Both the position numbers and the translations under genes were made by a program. From Gemmatimonadota bacterium (GTDB lineage: Bacteria > Gemmatimonadota > Gemmatimonadetes > Gemmatimonadales > GWC2-71-9): 64,000 bases of DNA. The notes beneath the pieces are model-generated. The model was not told the DNA's origin, did not search any database, and saw nothing but the letters and a program-made list of their open reading frames with translations. The stretch covers positions 1 to 64,000 of the forward strand of contig JADFNB010000005.1 in NCBI GenBank assembly GCA_022563595.1, in the 5' to 3' direction. Positions 9,610 through 19,518 of the stretch are shown here, piece by piece. Each line of letters begins with the position of its first letter. Within the stretch, counting starts at the first letter, position 1.

Positions 9610-9933
9610 CTAGCGGGAGTACTCGGGCGCGAGCACCACGACGCGCTATAGGGGGCGCGTCAGGAGCCACCAGGGCGCCGCCCAGGCGTTTACCGCACTC
9701 TTGCCGACTCCGTGGCCGCTGGGGACGGCCACGCGGGGGTACGCGACCACGTCCTCCAGTACGGCGAACTGGTGGGGCGTGCCGTCCCTGCGCCGGGTGG
9801 CATTCCCGACCCCGAGAGCCTGTTGGCAGAAGTCCACCGGATCGTCGCGGTAGCGTCCGAACCGCTCCTCCGCGCGCTGCGGCACCCTCCAGGCGGGCCA
9901 TCTGGTCCCGGAGCTGGCGCACGTGGCGGCCAA
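9610..9933 (-). pseudogene. Degenerate phage terminase large subunit fragment
   Basis: One minus-strand frame carries a recognisable terminase N-terminus: RYRDDPVDFCQQALGV, then TPHQFAVLEDVV, then a Walker A motif VAVPSGHGVGKSAVNAW followed by WWLLTRPL. This is the order seen in phage terminase ATPases. A stop interrupts it directly after LLTRPL. The frame then continues with RVVVLAPEYSR, the expected next strand, before a second stop at 9610. Upstream residues (RQLRDQMARLE) sit in a different frame, showing a frameshift. The rest of the ATPase and the nuclease domain are absent. The piece lies just inside the tRNA-Cys island edge and supports a phage-related origin. Confidence 0.6.
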
Positions 9934-10155
9934 TGTATGTTAAGTAGAGCAACCTCTGTAAGTCGTTGTCCTGCTCACCGGTAGCCTAATCCGTCCCTTG
10001 ACCATTCTCAAACGAGAGGCGTCCACCTGTCAAGCTGGCGTACTCAGGAGAAGCATGCGCGCGGAGCCCCACGGCGAGCTGTTCGCCGTCGGTCCCCTCT
10101 AGCTGCCGGCCGCCCGTGGCCGTAACCTTCGCTTTTTCGCACACCGCGAGACCGG

Positions 10156-13100
10156 ATGACGAGCGTCGACCCACAGGAATCCAGCGGCTCCGCGGCCGAA
10201 ATGCGCTCCGCCCTTCTCCGCCTCAGTACCCGAATAGCCGAGGCGCAGGGGGAGGACGACGTGTGCCGCAGTGTCGTGGAGGGGCTCCGGCACCCGGCGT
10301 TCGGGTTCGACGGTGTCGGGATGTACCTGGCCGGATCGTCGGCCTTCGAGCCCGTCCTCAAGGCCAAGGCCGGCTCGTTCGGCGACCAAGAGGCGCCGGT
10401 CGAACTCAAGCTCCCGCTCAAGATCGATCAGAGTGCCATCGGCGAACTCGTGGTGCAGCGCGCGCGGGGCCACGCGTTCCCCAGCGGCGACCTCGAGATC
10501 CTCGCGGCGGCCGCCAATCAGGCGAGCATCGCCATCGCGCGCACGCGGCTGATTGCGGCCGAACGCCGGCGCGCCGGTGAGCAGCAGGCGCTGCTCGACA
10601 CGCTCACCGACCTCTCCGGCCAGCTCGAGCTGGATAACCTGCTCCGCGCGGTGCTCGAGCGCGCGGTCTCGTTGCTCGGCGTGACCGGCGGTGAGCTGGC
10701 CGTGTTGGACGAGGCGACCCAGGAGCTGGTGGTCGTCGCGAGCCGCAACATCGGGACTGACTCGACGGGCACCCGCATGGCGCTCGGCGAAGGGGCGATG
10801 GGCCACGTGGCGCGGACGCGCGAGCCGCTCATCATCCCGCGCTATCAAGAGTGGATGGGGCGGTCGTCGCAGTACACGCAGAGTACGATGCAGGCGGTCA
10901 TGGTCGCCCCGCTGCTGATCGGCCCGCGCCTCGTCGGCGCGATCGCCAGCGTCCATTCGGATCCCAGTCGAGAGTTTGGGCGCGAGGACCTTCGACTGTT
11001 GAACCTCTTCGCGGCACAGGCCGCGATCGCGATCGAGAACGCCCGGCTCTACACGGCAGAGACCGAACGCGCCGGCGAGCAGCAGGCGCTCCTCGATTCG
11101 CTCGCCGATCTGTCAGGCGAGTTGGAGCTGGACAAGGTGCTGCACGCGGTCCTCGAGCGTGCCGTGTCGCTTCTGGGGGTCACCGGCGGTGAGCTGGCCG
11201 TGTTGGACGAGGCGACCCATGAGCTGGTGGTCGTCGCGAGCCGCAACATCGGGACAGACTCGACGGGCACCCGCATGGCGCTCGGCGAAGGGGCGATGGG
11301 CCACGTCGCCCAGTCGCGCGAACCGCTGATCATTCCGCGGTATCAGGAGTGGGAAGGCCGGTCCGACAAGTACACTCAGACCGTCGTGCAGGCCGTAATG
11401 GCGGCACCGCTCATGATCGGGAATCGCCTGGTCGGCGCCATTGCGAGCGTGGATCAAGACCCGGAACGCCATTTCGGGGACGCCGACCTGCGACGACTCA
11501 TGATGTTCGCGCCGCAGGCGGCCATCGCGATCGAGAACGCGCGTCTGTTCAGCGCGGAACGCCGCCGTGCCGAAGAACAGCGCGCGCTACTCGAGACGAT
11601 GCGGGACCTGGCGGGTGAGTTGGACCTGTCATCCGTCCTGCAACGGGTGTTGGAGCGTGCCGTCTCGCTGCTCGGCGTCACCGCTGGCGAACTGGCCACA
11701 TACGACGAGGCGCGCAACGAGCTGGTGATCGTGGCGAGCCACAAGATGGATACGAACGCCGTCGGTACGCGCATGGCGGTCGGGGAAGGCGCTATGGGCC
11801 ATGTCGCTCAGACGCGCGAACCGCTGATCATTCCGCGCTACCAGGAGTGGGCGGGCAAGTCCTCGCAATACGCGCGGAGCTTCGTCCAGGCGGTCATGGT
11901 GACACCGCTCCTCATCGGGAACCGGCTGGTTGGTGCCATCGCCACCGTCCACGCTGACCCCTCACGCGTCTTCGGCGACGAAGACCTCCGGCTGCAGCAA
12001 CTGTTCGCTCCGCAGGCGGCGATCGCGATCGAGAACGCCAGACTCTTCTCCGTGGGCCAGCGCTATTTCGAGAACCTGGTGCTGAACAACCCAGTCGCGA
12101 TCGTGAACCTCGACCTCGACTTCAACATCACGTCCTGCAATCCGGCATTCGAGAAGCTGTTCGGGTATTCCGAACAGGAAGTGATCGGCCGGAACCTGGA
12201 CGCGCTCGTTACGACCGAGGGCACGTTGGCCGAGGCGCACGCGTACACGGAAGCGGCTGAAGCCGGTCGCACGACTGGAGGCATTGGACGAAGGCGCCGG
12301 AAGGACGGCTCGCTGATCGACGTGGAGATCTACGCGATCCCCGTGATGGTGGGCGGTGCGCGCGTTGGGATGATGGCGCTCTACCATGACATCACGGAGA
12401 TGCTGCGGGCGCGGCGCGAAGCGGAAGATGCCAACACGGCCAAGAGCCAGTTCCTGGCGAGCATGAGCCACGAGCTGCGCACGCCGCTCAATGCCATCAT
12501 CGGCTACTCCGAGATGCTTCAGGAAGACGCCCAGGCGAAAGGCCAGGATGCGTTCGTTCCAGACCTCGAAAAGATTCACGCGGCGGGGCACCATCTGTTG
12601 ACGCTCATCAACGACGTGCTCGATCTGTCCAAGATCGAGGCCGGCAAGATGGAGCTCTACCTCGAGACGTTCGACGTCCGGACGGTCATCGACGAGGTGG
12701 CGATGACCGTGACGCCGCTCATTACGCGTAACGGTAACCAGCTTGACCTGCGGTGCTCGGACGATCTGGGCTCCATGCGCTCGGACGTCACCCGCGTGCG
12801 GCAAGTCCTGCTGAATCTCCTGTCCAACGCGTCGAAGTTCACCGAACAGGGGACGATCACGCTCGCGGCGCGCCGCGAAACGGATCCCGACGGGGATGCG
12901 ATCGTCTTCGAGGTGCACGACACCGGTATCGGCGTAACCGAGGAGGAGATGGCCCGGCTGTTCCAGGCCTTCTCCCAGGCCGACGCCTCGACCACGAGTC
13001 GGTTCGGCGGCACCGGTCTCGGCCTCGCGATCAGTCGGATGTTCTGCCACATGATGGGCGGCGACGTCGCGGTGGAGAGCGAGGTGGGCAAGGGGTCGAC

Positions 13101-13935
13101 GTTCACGGTGCGCCTGCCCGCCGTCACGCGCGAACCGACCCCGGAGGTGCCGACGCTCCAGCGGGAGCCCGCCGCAGGAGACGCGGTCGTGCTCGTGATC
13201 GATGACGACCCGGCGGTGCGCGACCTCATGGGTCGCTTCCTGCGCAAGGAAGGGTTTGGCGTGCTCGAAGCGGCCGGCGGTGAGTCCGGGCTCGCGCTCG
13301 CGCGCGAGCATCGGCCCGACGTCATCACGCTCGACGTGCTGATGCCCGGCATGGACGGCTGGGCCGTGCTGACGGCGCTCAAGAACGATCCCGCGCTCGC
13401 CGAGATCCCTGTCATCATGATGACGATCATCGACGACAAGAACATGGGGTTCGCGTTGGGCGCGTCCGAGTACCTCACCAAGCCGATCGCGCGTGATCGA
13501 CTGACGACGATCTTGCGACGCTACGTGAGACGTGACGGCCGCCGCCGAGTGCTCGTGGTCGACGACGACCAGTCGACCCGCGACATGGTGCGGCGCGCCC
13601 TCGAGGAGGAGCGCTGCGACGTGATCGAGGCCGAGAACGGCCGGCACGCGCTCGAACGGCTCGCCACCGGCGGGGTCGACCTCATCCTGCTCGACCTGAT
13701 GATGCCGGAGATGGATGGCTTCGAGTTCCTCGAAGAATTGCGGCGCGGGAACGGGGACGCGATTCCCGTGGTCGTCATGACCGCGAAGGAGCTGACCGAG
13801 GCCGACCGTCGTCGCTTAAGCGGCAGCGTGCAGCGCATCGTCGAAAAGGGCGCGCACGGGCGCGACGAGCTACTGACCCACGTGCGGTCGCTCATCGCGG
13901 CGCACGCGACGCCCGTCGGTGGAGACACCGGATGA
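10156..13935 (+). CDS. Hybrid sensor histidine kinase, GAF x4 - PAS - HisKA - HATPase - REC - REC
   Basis: This is a 1259-residue soluble hybrid kinase with no transmembrane segment. A divergent GAF domain occupies residues 15-135. Three closely similar GAF repeats lie at about 142-300, 310-465 and 475-630. A PAS domain follows at 636-748, then the dimerisation helix with phospho-acceptor His772 in [14 protein letters not shown]. The ATPase domain has an N box ([10 protein letters not shown]), DTGIGV and [10 protein letters not shown]. Two receivers end the protein, with phospho-acceptors Asp1060 (ITLDVLMPG) and Asp1180 (ILLDLMMPE). It should autophosphorylate and pass phosphate internally and to partners. 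The gene overlaps the next kinase by 4 bases and heads a four-gene operon. The GAF ligands are unknown. Confidence 0.93.
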   Translation: MTSVDPQESSGSAAEMRSALLRLSTRIAEAQGEDDVCRSVVEGLRHPAFGFDGVGMYLAGSSAFEPVLKAKAGSFGDQEAPVELKLPLKIDQSAIGELVVQRARGHAFPSGDLEILAAAANQASIAIARTRLIAAERRRAGEQQALLDTLTDLSGQLELDNLLRAVLERAVSLLGVTGGELAVLDEATQELVVVASRNIGTDSTGTRMALGEGAMGHVARTREPLIIPRYQEWMGRSSQYTQSTMQAVMVAPLLIGPRLVGAIASVHSDPSREFGREDLRLLNLFAAQAAIAIENARLYTAETERAGEQQALLDSLADLSGELELDKVLHAVLERAVSLLGVTGGELAVLDEATHELVVVASRNIGTDSTGTRMALGEGAMGHVAQSREPLIIPRYQEWEGRSDKYTQTVVQAVMAAPLMIGNRLVGAIASVDQDPERHFGDADLRRLMMFAPQAAIAIENARLFSAERRRAEEQRALLETMRDLAGELDLSSVLQRVLERAVSLLGVTAGELATYDEARNELVIVASHKMDTNAVGTRMAVGEGAMGHVAQTREPLIIPRYQEWAGKSSQYARSFVQAVMVTPLLIGNRLVGAIATVHADPSRVFGDEDLRLQQLFAPQAAIAIENARLFSVGQRYFENLVLNNPVAIVNLDLDFNITSCNPAFEKLFGYSEQEVIGRNLDALVTTEGTLAEAHAYTEAAEAGRTTGGIGRRRRKDGSLIDVEIYAIPVMVGGARVGMMALYHDITEMLRARREAEDANTAKSQFLASMSHELRTPLNAIIGYSEMLQEDAQAKGQDAFVPDLEKIHAAGHHLLTLINDVLDLSKIEAGKMELYLETFDVRTVIDEVAMTVTPLITRNGNQLDLRCSDDLGSMRSDVTRVRQVLLNLLSNASKFTEQGTITLAARRETDPDGDAIVFEVHDTGIGVTEEEMARLFQAFSQADASTTSRFGGTGLGLAISRMFCHMMGGDVAVESEVGKGSTFTVRLPAVTREPTPEVPTLQREPAAGDAVVLVIDDDPAVRDLMGRFLRKEGFGVLEAAGGESGLALAREHRPDVITLDVLMPGMDGWAVLTALKNDPALAEIPVIMMTIIDDKNMGFALGASEYLTKPIARDRLTTILRRYVRRDGRRRVLVVDDDQSTRDMVRRALEEERCDVIEAENGRHALERLATGGVDLILLDLMMPEMDGFEFLEELRRGNGDAIPVVVMTAKELTEADRRRLSGSVQRIVEKGAHGRDELLTHVRSLIAAHATPVGGDTG

Positions 13936-16559
13936 GTAAGCCCGCGTCGTCAACCGACGTGCGCGGCGACGTCCAACGACGCCAGGCCGCGTTGCTGCGC
14001 CTCACGACGGCCATCGCCTCGGCGAAGGACGAGCACGCTGTCTATCAGTCCATGGTAAATGGCCTCCGGGACGAGGCGCTGGGCTACAACTTCCTCGGCG
14101 TGTTCATCATCGAGCCCGAGACCGGTGACCGCGTGCTCCAGGCCAGCGTCGGTTGGCCCGACATTCCCTCGGGAATGCACGTGCACCGCGGTGAAGGCAT
14201 CAGCGATCGGGCGGTCCGGGATGGCAAGCTCCACTACACGCCGGACGTTCGGGCGGATCCCAGCTACGTCCCGAGCCTCGCGAGCGGGTCCGAGGTTGAC
14301 GTCCCGCTGACGGTGGACGGCCAGACCATCGGGGTGTTGGTCGTCGAAAGCAGCGAACCGGACGCGTTCGGCGACGACGATTTCGAGATCCTCCAGGCAG
14401 CCGCCGACCAAGCCAGCATCGCGATCGGCCGGGCTCGCCTGCTTCACGCAGAACGCCGGCGCGCGGACGAGCACAAAGCGCTACTCGACACCGCCGCCGA
14501 CCTCACGTCCGAGCACGAGCTCAGCAAGGTGCTCCACGCCGTGATCGAGCGCGCCGTCTCCCTGCTGGGCGTGACCGGCGGGGAAGTGGCGATCTACAAC
14601 GAGGAACACGAAGAGCTGACCGTCGTCGCCAGCGACAGCATCGGCAAGGACTCTACGGGCACGCGCCTCAAGCTCGGCGAAGGCGCGATGGGCACGGTCG
14701 CGCAGACGCGCGAACCGCTCATTATCCCGTCCTACCACGAATGGCAGGGACAATCTCCTCAATACGCGGACGTCGTCGTCCACTCGGTCATGGCCGCTCC
14801 GTTGCTAATTGGGCGCCGCCTCGTCGGGGCGATCGCGACCGTCCACGCGGATCCCGATCGCACGTTCTCTGAAGAAGACCTGCGATTGCTCAACATGTTC
14901 ACGCCATCTGTGGCCATCGCCATCGAGAACGCGCGCCTCCTCGCCGCCGAGCGGCAGCGCGCCGACGAGTACAAGGCGTTCCTCGACACGATGGAAGACC
15001 TGTCGTCCGAGCTCGAGTTGTCCAAGGTCCTCGAGTCCGTCTTAGCGCGCGCAGTGTCGCTGCTCGGTGTGACGGGTGGCGAAGTCGCGATCTACGAGGA
15101 GGGCGAGGACGAGTTGGTCGTTGTCGCGAGCCGGAACATCGGGAAGGACTCGACCGGCACGCGCCTCAAGCCGGGCGAGGGTGCCATGGGCACGGTCGCC
15201 CAAACGCTCGAGCCCCTCATCATCCGGTCGTACCACGAATGGCTCGGCCAATCGCCTAAGTACTCGGACGTGACGGTTCATTCGGTCATGGCGGTGCCGC
15301 TGCTCATCGGGAAACGGCTCGTTGGCGCCATCGCGACCGTCCAGGCCCATCCGGATCACGTGTTCGACGAGGAAGATCTCCGACTCCTCAAGGCGTTCGC
15401 TCCCCAGGCGGCCATCGCCGTCGAGAACGCGCGACTCTACACGGCCGCGGAACAGCAGCACCAGTACTTCGCGGCGCTCGTCGCGAACAGTCCCGTCGCG
15501 ATCGTCATACTCGATCCGGATCACAACATCGCCTCGAGCAATCCGGCGTTCGAGCGGCTGTTCGGTTACGCGGAATCCGAGGCACTCGGCCAGAACCTGG
15601 ATCGCCTCATCGCCACCGAGGCCACGATGAGCGAGGCGGAAGCCTACACACGCGAGGCGCTCACCGGACCGGTGCACGGTATCGCCCGGCGGCGGCGCAA
15701 GGACGGCACCATGGTCGACGTCGAATTGAGCGCCGTGCCAGTCAACGTGGGTGACGAGTACGTGGGCCTCATGGCCCTCTATCACGACATCACGGAGCTG
15801 CTCGATGCGCGGCGCGAGGCCGAGGCCGCCAATGCCGCCAAGAGTCAGTTCCTCGCGAGCATGAGCCACGAGCTGCGCACCCCGCTCAACGCGATCATCG
15901 GCTACAGCGAGATGCTCCAGGAGGAGATCGAGGACCTCGACCAGCCGGAGTTCGCCGACGACTTGCAAAAGATCCAAACGGCGGGGAGGCACCTGCTCGC
16001 GCTGATCAACGACGTGCTGGATCTCTCGAAGATCGAAGCCGGCAAGATGGAGCTGTTCCTGGAGGACTTCGCGATCGCGCCGATGGTCCGGGAGGTGATG
16101 AGCACGGCGACGCCGCTGGCCAAGAAGAACGGTAATCGACTGACGATCGAATGCCCCGACGACATCGGGCAGATGCACGCGGACCTCACCAAGGTGCGGC
16201 AGATGCTGCTGAACCTGCTCAGCAACGCGTGCAAGTTCACCTCGGACGGGGCGATCCGCCTCACGGTCGAGCGCGACCGGGATGTCGACGGCGGGCGCGA
16301 GCTCGTTCAGTTCAGCGTGTCCGATACCGGAATCGGCATAACCGACGAGCAGATGGACCGCCTGTTCGAGGCGTTCGCGCAGGCCGAGGCGTCGACCATG
16401 CGGCGGTACGGCGGCACGGGACTCGGCCTCGCGATCACCAAACGGTTCTGCTACATGATGGGCGGCGACCTCCACGTGCAGAGCGCCCCGGGGTCGGGCT
16501 CCACGTTCACCATTTGTATCCCTGCGGTGGTCACAGGCGGACCACCGACCACGAGCTGA
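13932..16559 (+). CDS. Sensor histidine kinase, GAF x3 - PAS - HisKA - HATPase
   Basis: This 875-residue cytoplasmic histidine kinase is a paralogue of the preceding protein. It has an N-terminal GAF domain, two more GAF repeats (about 175-335 and 340-500), a PAS domain at about 510-620, and a HisKA helix with His646 in [14 protein letters not shown]. The ATPase domain has [16 protein letters not shown] and [10 protein letters not shown]. It ends after the ATPase with no receiver, unlike its neighbour, so it needs an external receiver. The stand-alone receiver encoded 20 bases downstream is the natural target. The ATGA overlap with the upstream kinase implies coupled translation and fixed stoichiometry of the two kinases. 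Confidence 0.93.
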   Translation: MSKPASSTDVRGDVQRRQAALLRLTTAIASAKDEHAVYQSMVNGLRDEALGYNFLGVFIIEPETGDRVLQASVGWPDIPSGMHVHRGEGISDRAVRDGKLHYTPDVRADPSYVPSLASGSEVDVPLTVDGQTIGVLVVESSEPDAFGDDDFEILQAAADQASIAIGRARLLHAERRRADEHKALLDTAADLTSEHELSKVLHAVIERAVSLLGVTGGEVAIYNEEHEELTVVASDSIGKDSTGTRLKLGEGAMGTVAQTREPLIIPSYHEWQGQSPQYADVVVHSVMAAPLLIGRRLVGAIATVHADPDRTFSEEDLRLLNMFTPSVAIAIENARLLAAERQRADEYKAFLDTMEDLSSELELSKVLESVLARAVSLLGVTGGEVAIYEEGEDELVVVASRNIGKDSTGTRLKPGEGAMGTVAQTLEPLIIRSYHEWLGQSPKYSDVTVHSVMAVPLLIGKRLVGAIATVQAHPDHVFDEEDLRLLKAFAPQAAIAVENARLYTAAEQQHQYFAALVANSPVAIVILDPDHNIASSNPAFERLFGYAESEALGQNLDRLIATEATMSEAEAYTREALTGPVHGIARRRRKDGTMVDVELSAVPVNVGDEYVGLMALYHDITELLDARREAEAANAAKSQFLASMSHELRTPLNAIIGYSEMLQEEIEDLDQPEFADDLQKIQTAGRHLLALINDVLDLSKIEAGKMELFLEDFAIAPMVREVMSTATPLAKKNGNRLTIECPDDIGQMHADLTKVRQMLLNLLSNACKFTSDGAIRLTVERDRDVDGGRELVQFSVSDTGIGITDEQMDRLFEAFAQAEASTMRRYGGTGLGLAITKRFCYMMGGDLHVQSAPGSGSTFTICIPAVVTGGPPTTS

Positions 16560-16579
16560 CTGCACAGAGGAGCACGGGC

Positions 16580-16951
16580 ATGCCGACGATCCTCCTGGTC
16601 GAGGACAATGAGATGAATCGTGACATGTTGTCGCGCCGGTTGCAGCGGCGCGGGTACGAGGTCGCCATCGCGGTGGACGGCCGGGAAGGCGTCGAGATGG
16701 CGCGGGCCGGCGGCTACGATCTCATCCTGATGGATATGAGCCTGCCGGGCCTCGACGGCTGGGACGCGACGCGCCGGCTCCGGGCGGACCCCGACCGGAT
16801 CACCACACCCATCATCGCACTCACCGCCCACGCCATGGCCGGCGATCGCGAGCGCGCGCTCGAGGCGGGGTGTGATGACTACGACACCAAGCCGATCGAG
16901 CTGCCCCGTCTTCTGTCGAAGATCGAAGCCTTGCTGGCGAGCGCGGAGTGA
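16580..16951 (+). CDS. Single-domain response regulator (CheY-like receiver)
   Basis: This 123-residue protein is a bare receiver with acidic residues at positions 8-9, phospho-acceptor Asp52 in LILMDMSLPG, the switch Thr in ALTAHA and the Lys of DTKPIE. It has no output domain, so it works by protein contact or as a shuttle. The ATG at 16580 has AGAGGAG about 8 bases upstream; the longer open frame on this strand is not needed. The gene overlaps the DHp-REC-Ser/Thr kinase gene by 4 bases (GTGA). Sandwiched between a receiver-less histidine kinase and that protein, it is the likely phosphate carrier between them, which is inference from order. Confidence 0.9.
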   Translation: MPTILLVEDNEMNRDMLSRRLQRRGYEVAIAVDGREGVEMARAGGYDLILMDMSLPGLDGWDATRRLRADPDRITTPIIALTAHAMAGDRERALEAGCDDYDTKPIELPRLLSKIEALLASAE

Positions 16952-18903
16952 CCGACCCCAGATTCACACCATCGCACGGCCTGGCCGGCGTCGCGGAGCT
17001 GCGCCACGAGCTGCGCACGCCGGTGAACCACATCGTGGGCTACACCGAGATGCTGCTCGAGGATGTGGAAGATGTGGGACACCCCGACTGGCAGGAGGGC
17101 CTCGCCGCCGCGCTGAGCGCCGCGCGCGACGCGCTCGTGATCATCAACGAGTCGCTCCCGCCCACGCGCCAGGCGGCGATCAGCGCCGAAGAGTTGTCCG
17201 CCCTGCACGATTCCCTCGCGCAACCCCGCACGCGCATCCTCGATACGCTCCGGGATATCCTCGAATCCGTCACGCCGGAGACTGACGATCGATTCGCCAG
17301 TGACGTGCGCAAGATTCTCAAGGCCGCCGATCGGCTCGGCATGCTGGAATCCCTGCGGCGCGAACCAGAAACCACGGACGAAGCAGCGCCGGCACCGAGC
17401 GACGGCACGGGCGACGATGCGACGTCGGCGCTGCCGCGCGGGGCCGGCCGCATTCTCGTGGTGGACGACTTGGAGGAGAATCGCGACGTGCTGGGGCGGC
17501 GGCTCGAGCGTGAGGGATATACCGTCGTGCACGCCGAGAACGGGCGCCGCGCGCTGGACCTGATCGCCGCCGAGCCGTTCGACCTCGTGTTGTTGGACGT
17601 CATGATGCCGGAGCTGGACGGGTTCGAGACGCTGGGCCACATCAAGGACAACCCGGCCACGCGGGACATTCCCGTCATCATGATCTCCGCCGCGGACGAC
17701 ATGGCCAACATCGTCCGGTGCATCAAGCGCGGCGCCGAGGATTTTCTTCCCAAGCCGTTCGACCCGGTGCTCTTGCGGGCACGTATCACGGCGAGCCTCG
17801 AGAAGAAGCGGTTCCGGGATCAGGAGAAGCAATACCTCCAACAGGTGAACCGTGTGATCGCGGCGGCGGCGGCCGTCGAGTCCGGCGCCTATGAGACGGG
17901 CGAGCTGAGCGGCATCGCCCGGCGCGCGGACGAGTTGGGTCGCCTGGCCCGCGTGTTCGACGGGATGGCCGGGCAGGTCAAGGCGCGCGAAGCGCGACTG
18001 CTGGATCAGGTGCATCATCTGCGACGCGAGATCGAAGCGGCGCGCGACTCCGGGGAGATGCAGATCCCCGGCCTCGATTTCGCCAACCTGCCGGCGGGAC
18101 AGTTCGGCGATCGCTACGAGATCCGCGCGGTCATCGGGCGCGGCGGCATGGGCGTGGTGTACCGCGCGCACGACCGCGAGCTGGACGAGGTTGTCGCCAT
18201 CAAGACCCTCCGCCCGGAGCTCGTCAGCAACGAAGACCTGATCGAGCGCTTCAAGACCGAGGTCCGCTTGGCGCGGAAGATCTCACATCGGAACGTTGTC
18301 CGGACGCACGACTTCGGCGAGTGGATGGGCGTCTACTACCTGACGATGGAATACGTCGAGGGCATCACGCTCCACGACCTGCTGGAGCAACGCCAGACAC
18401 TCGAGATCTCCTCCACCCTCGCGCTGACGCGGCAACTGGCCGATTGCATGGCCGTGGCGCACGAGGAAGGCGTCGTGCACCGCGACCTCAAGCCGCAGAA
18501 CCTGTTGCTGGATGCCGAAGGCCTGCTCAAGGTCATGGATTTCGGCGTGGCCAAGCTCGCGGAGGGATCGACCGGAACGACCGAAGTTGGGATGATGATC
18601 GGTACGCCGTCGTACATGTCACCCGAGCAGCTGCTCGGCGAGTCGATCGACGCGCGGACGGATCTGTACGCCGTGGGCGTCGTCATGTACGAATGTCTCA
18701 CGGGCAAGCTCCCATTCGAGGCGCGGTCGCCGGTGTCGTTGATCGCCAAGGTGCTCAATGAGGATGCCGTGGAGCCGGTCACGCTCAACGCCGATATCCC
18801 CCCTGCCCTTTCCACGCTCGTCATGGAACTCCTCGCCAAGCATCGGGACGAGCGCATCCCGTCGGCCACGGCGCTTGCGGAGCGGCTGAGCCGGATCGGA
18901 TAG
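16948..18903 (+). CDS. DHp-like - receiver - HAMP-like - Ser/Thr protein kinase fusion
   Basis: This 651-residue protein joins two signalling worlds. Residues 12-60 resemble a histidine-kinase dimerisation helix (ELRHELRTPVNHIVGY, acceptor candidate His20), but no HATPase domain follows. A receiver lies at about 168-290, with Asp217 in LVLLDVMMPE and Lys in LPKPFD. A HAMP-like coiled segment spans about 300-355. A complete Hanks kinase occupies 386-650: glycine loop GRGGMGVVY, Lys419 in VAIKTL, HRDLKPQN with Asp513, and DFG with Asp531. There is no transmembrane helix. The plausible reading is that the operon histidine kinases phosphorylate His20 and/or Asp217 and so gate Ser/Thr kinase output. 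It starts at a GTG overlapping the receiver gene stop. Confidence 0.9.
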   Translation: MTDPRFTPSHGLAGVAELRHELRTPVNHIVGYTEMLLEDVEDVGHPDWQEGLAAALSAARDALVIINESLPPTRQAAISAEELSALHDSLAQPRTRILDTLRDILESVTPETDDRFASDVRKILKAADRLGMLESLRREPETTDEAAPAPSDGTGDDATSALPRGAGRILVVDDLEENRDVLGRRLEREGYTVVHAENGRRALDLIAAEPFDLVLLDVMMPELDGFETLGHIKDNPATRDIPVIMISAADDMANIVRCIKRGAEDFLPKPFDPVLLRARITASLEKKRFRDQEKQYLQQVNRVIAAAAAVESGAYETGELSGIARRADELGRLARVFDGMAGQVKAREARLLDQVHHLRREIEAARDSGEMQIPGLDFANLPAGQFGDRYEIRAVIGRGGMGVVYRAHDRELDEVVAIKTLRPELVSNEDLIERFKTEVRLARKISHRNVVRTHDFGEWMGVYYLTMEYVEGITLHDLLEQRQTLEISSTLALTRQLADCMAVAHEEGVVHRDLKPQNLLLDAEGLLKVMDFGVAKLAEGSTGTTEVGMMIGTPSYMSPEQLLGESIDARTDLYAVGVVMYECLTGKLPFEARSPVSLIAKVLNEDAVEPVTLNADIPPALSTLVMELLAKHRDERIPSATALAERLSRIG

Positions 18904-19211
18904 AGAGCGGCGGGTTCGGGCATCGTTTTCGCGAGTGAGACGCTTCACCTGCGCCGCCCTTCACCGGTCTTGGTCAGGATCTGGTGCTACCTCGTCCCCC
19001 TCCGTGCTAACGTGACTGAGACATCTCTACCCCTCGCAGCAGAATGTCGCGCTCACCCCACGCTGCGTGCTCGCTCCCCGTTCAGTCATTGGTGAGTTTT
19101 CACACGGCCTCGGAAGAGACCTTCCCAGAAACCTTCCCACCTCTTGCCGGACGACCGAGCGAGAGGACCCTGACAACAGTTAAGCCCTTTGGAAAAAAAG
19201 GATTACGCCAG
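18904..19211. other. Non-coding right end of the tRNA-Cys island
   Basis: About 300 bases contain no gene that I can support on either strand and no recognisable integrase remnant. The stretch holds the paired words AGACCTTCCCA and AAACCTTCCCA at 19117-19139. It also has a run of seven A residues at 19194-19200, which reads as a T-run on the minus strand just past the tRNA-Cys 3' end and may serve as its current terminator. Confidence 0.5.
19117..19139 (+). repeat. Two adjacent ACCTTCCCA repeats near right island end
   Basis: AGACCTTCCCA (19117-19127) and AAACCTTCCCA (19129-19139) stand 12 bases apart. The second is identical to 9557-9567 at the other island end. They could be integrase arm sites about 70-95 bases from the tRNA core. 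Confidence 0.35.
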
Positions 19212-19283
<72 letters not shown>

Positions 19284-19518
19284 GGGAAGCGTAACTTCGC
19301 CTGGACGTTGGCGTTTCTCAAGGCTGCCCGCACCCCTTGGACGAAGCCAAGACCCGTCAGGAAATCATCGATCACCGGCTCGGGCTGGCCGGCTGGGATG
19401 TGTGGGATGCGTCTCAGGTGATCCAGGAACTGGACATCGAGCTGGCCAAAGCGGGGCACCCGATCGTCTTGGAGCCGCGCGCTGGCGTGGCGAGCGGCAG
19501 CTTGCCCTCGTCTTCCCA

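Noticed and set aside
11962-13647. Long minus-strand open frame (561 codons) opposite the first hybrid kinase
   Set aside because: It is the antisense shadow of a clear kinase gene in GC-rich DNA; the composition is Arg/His-rich and without domains. The same holds for other long antisense frames.
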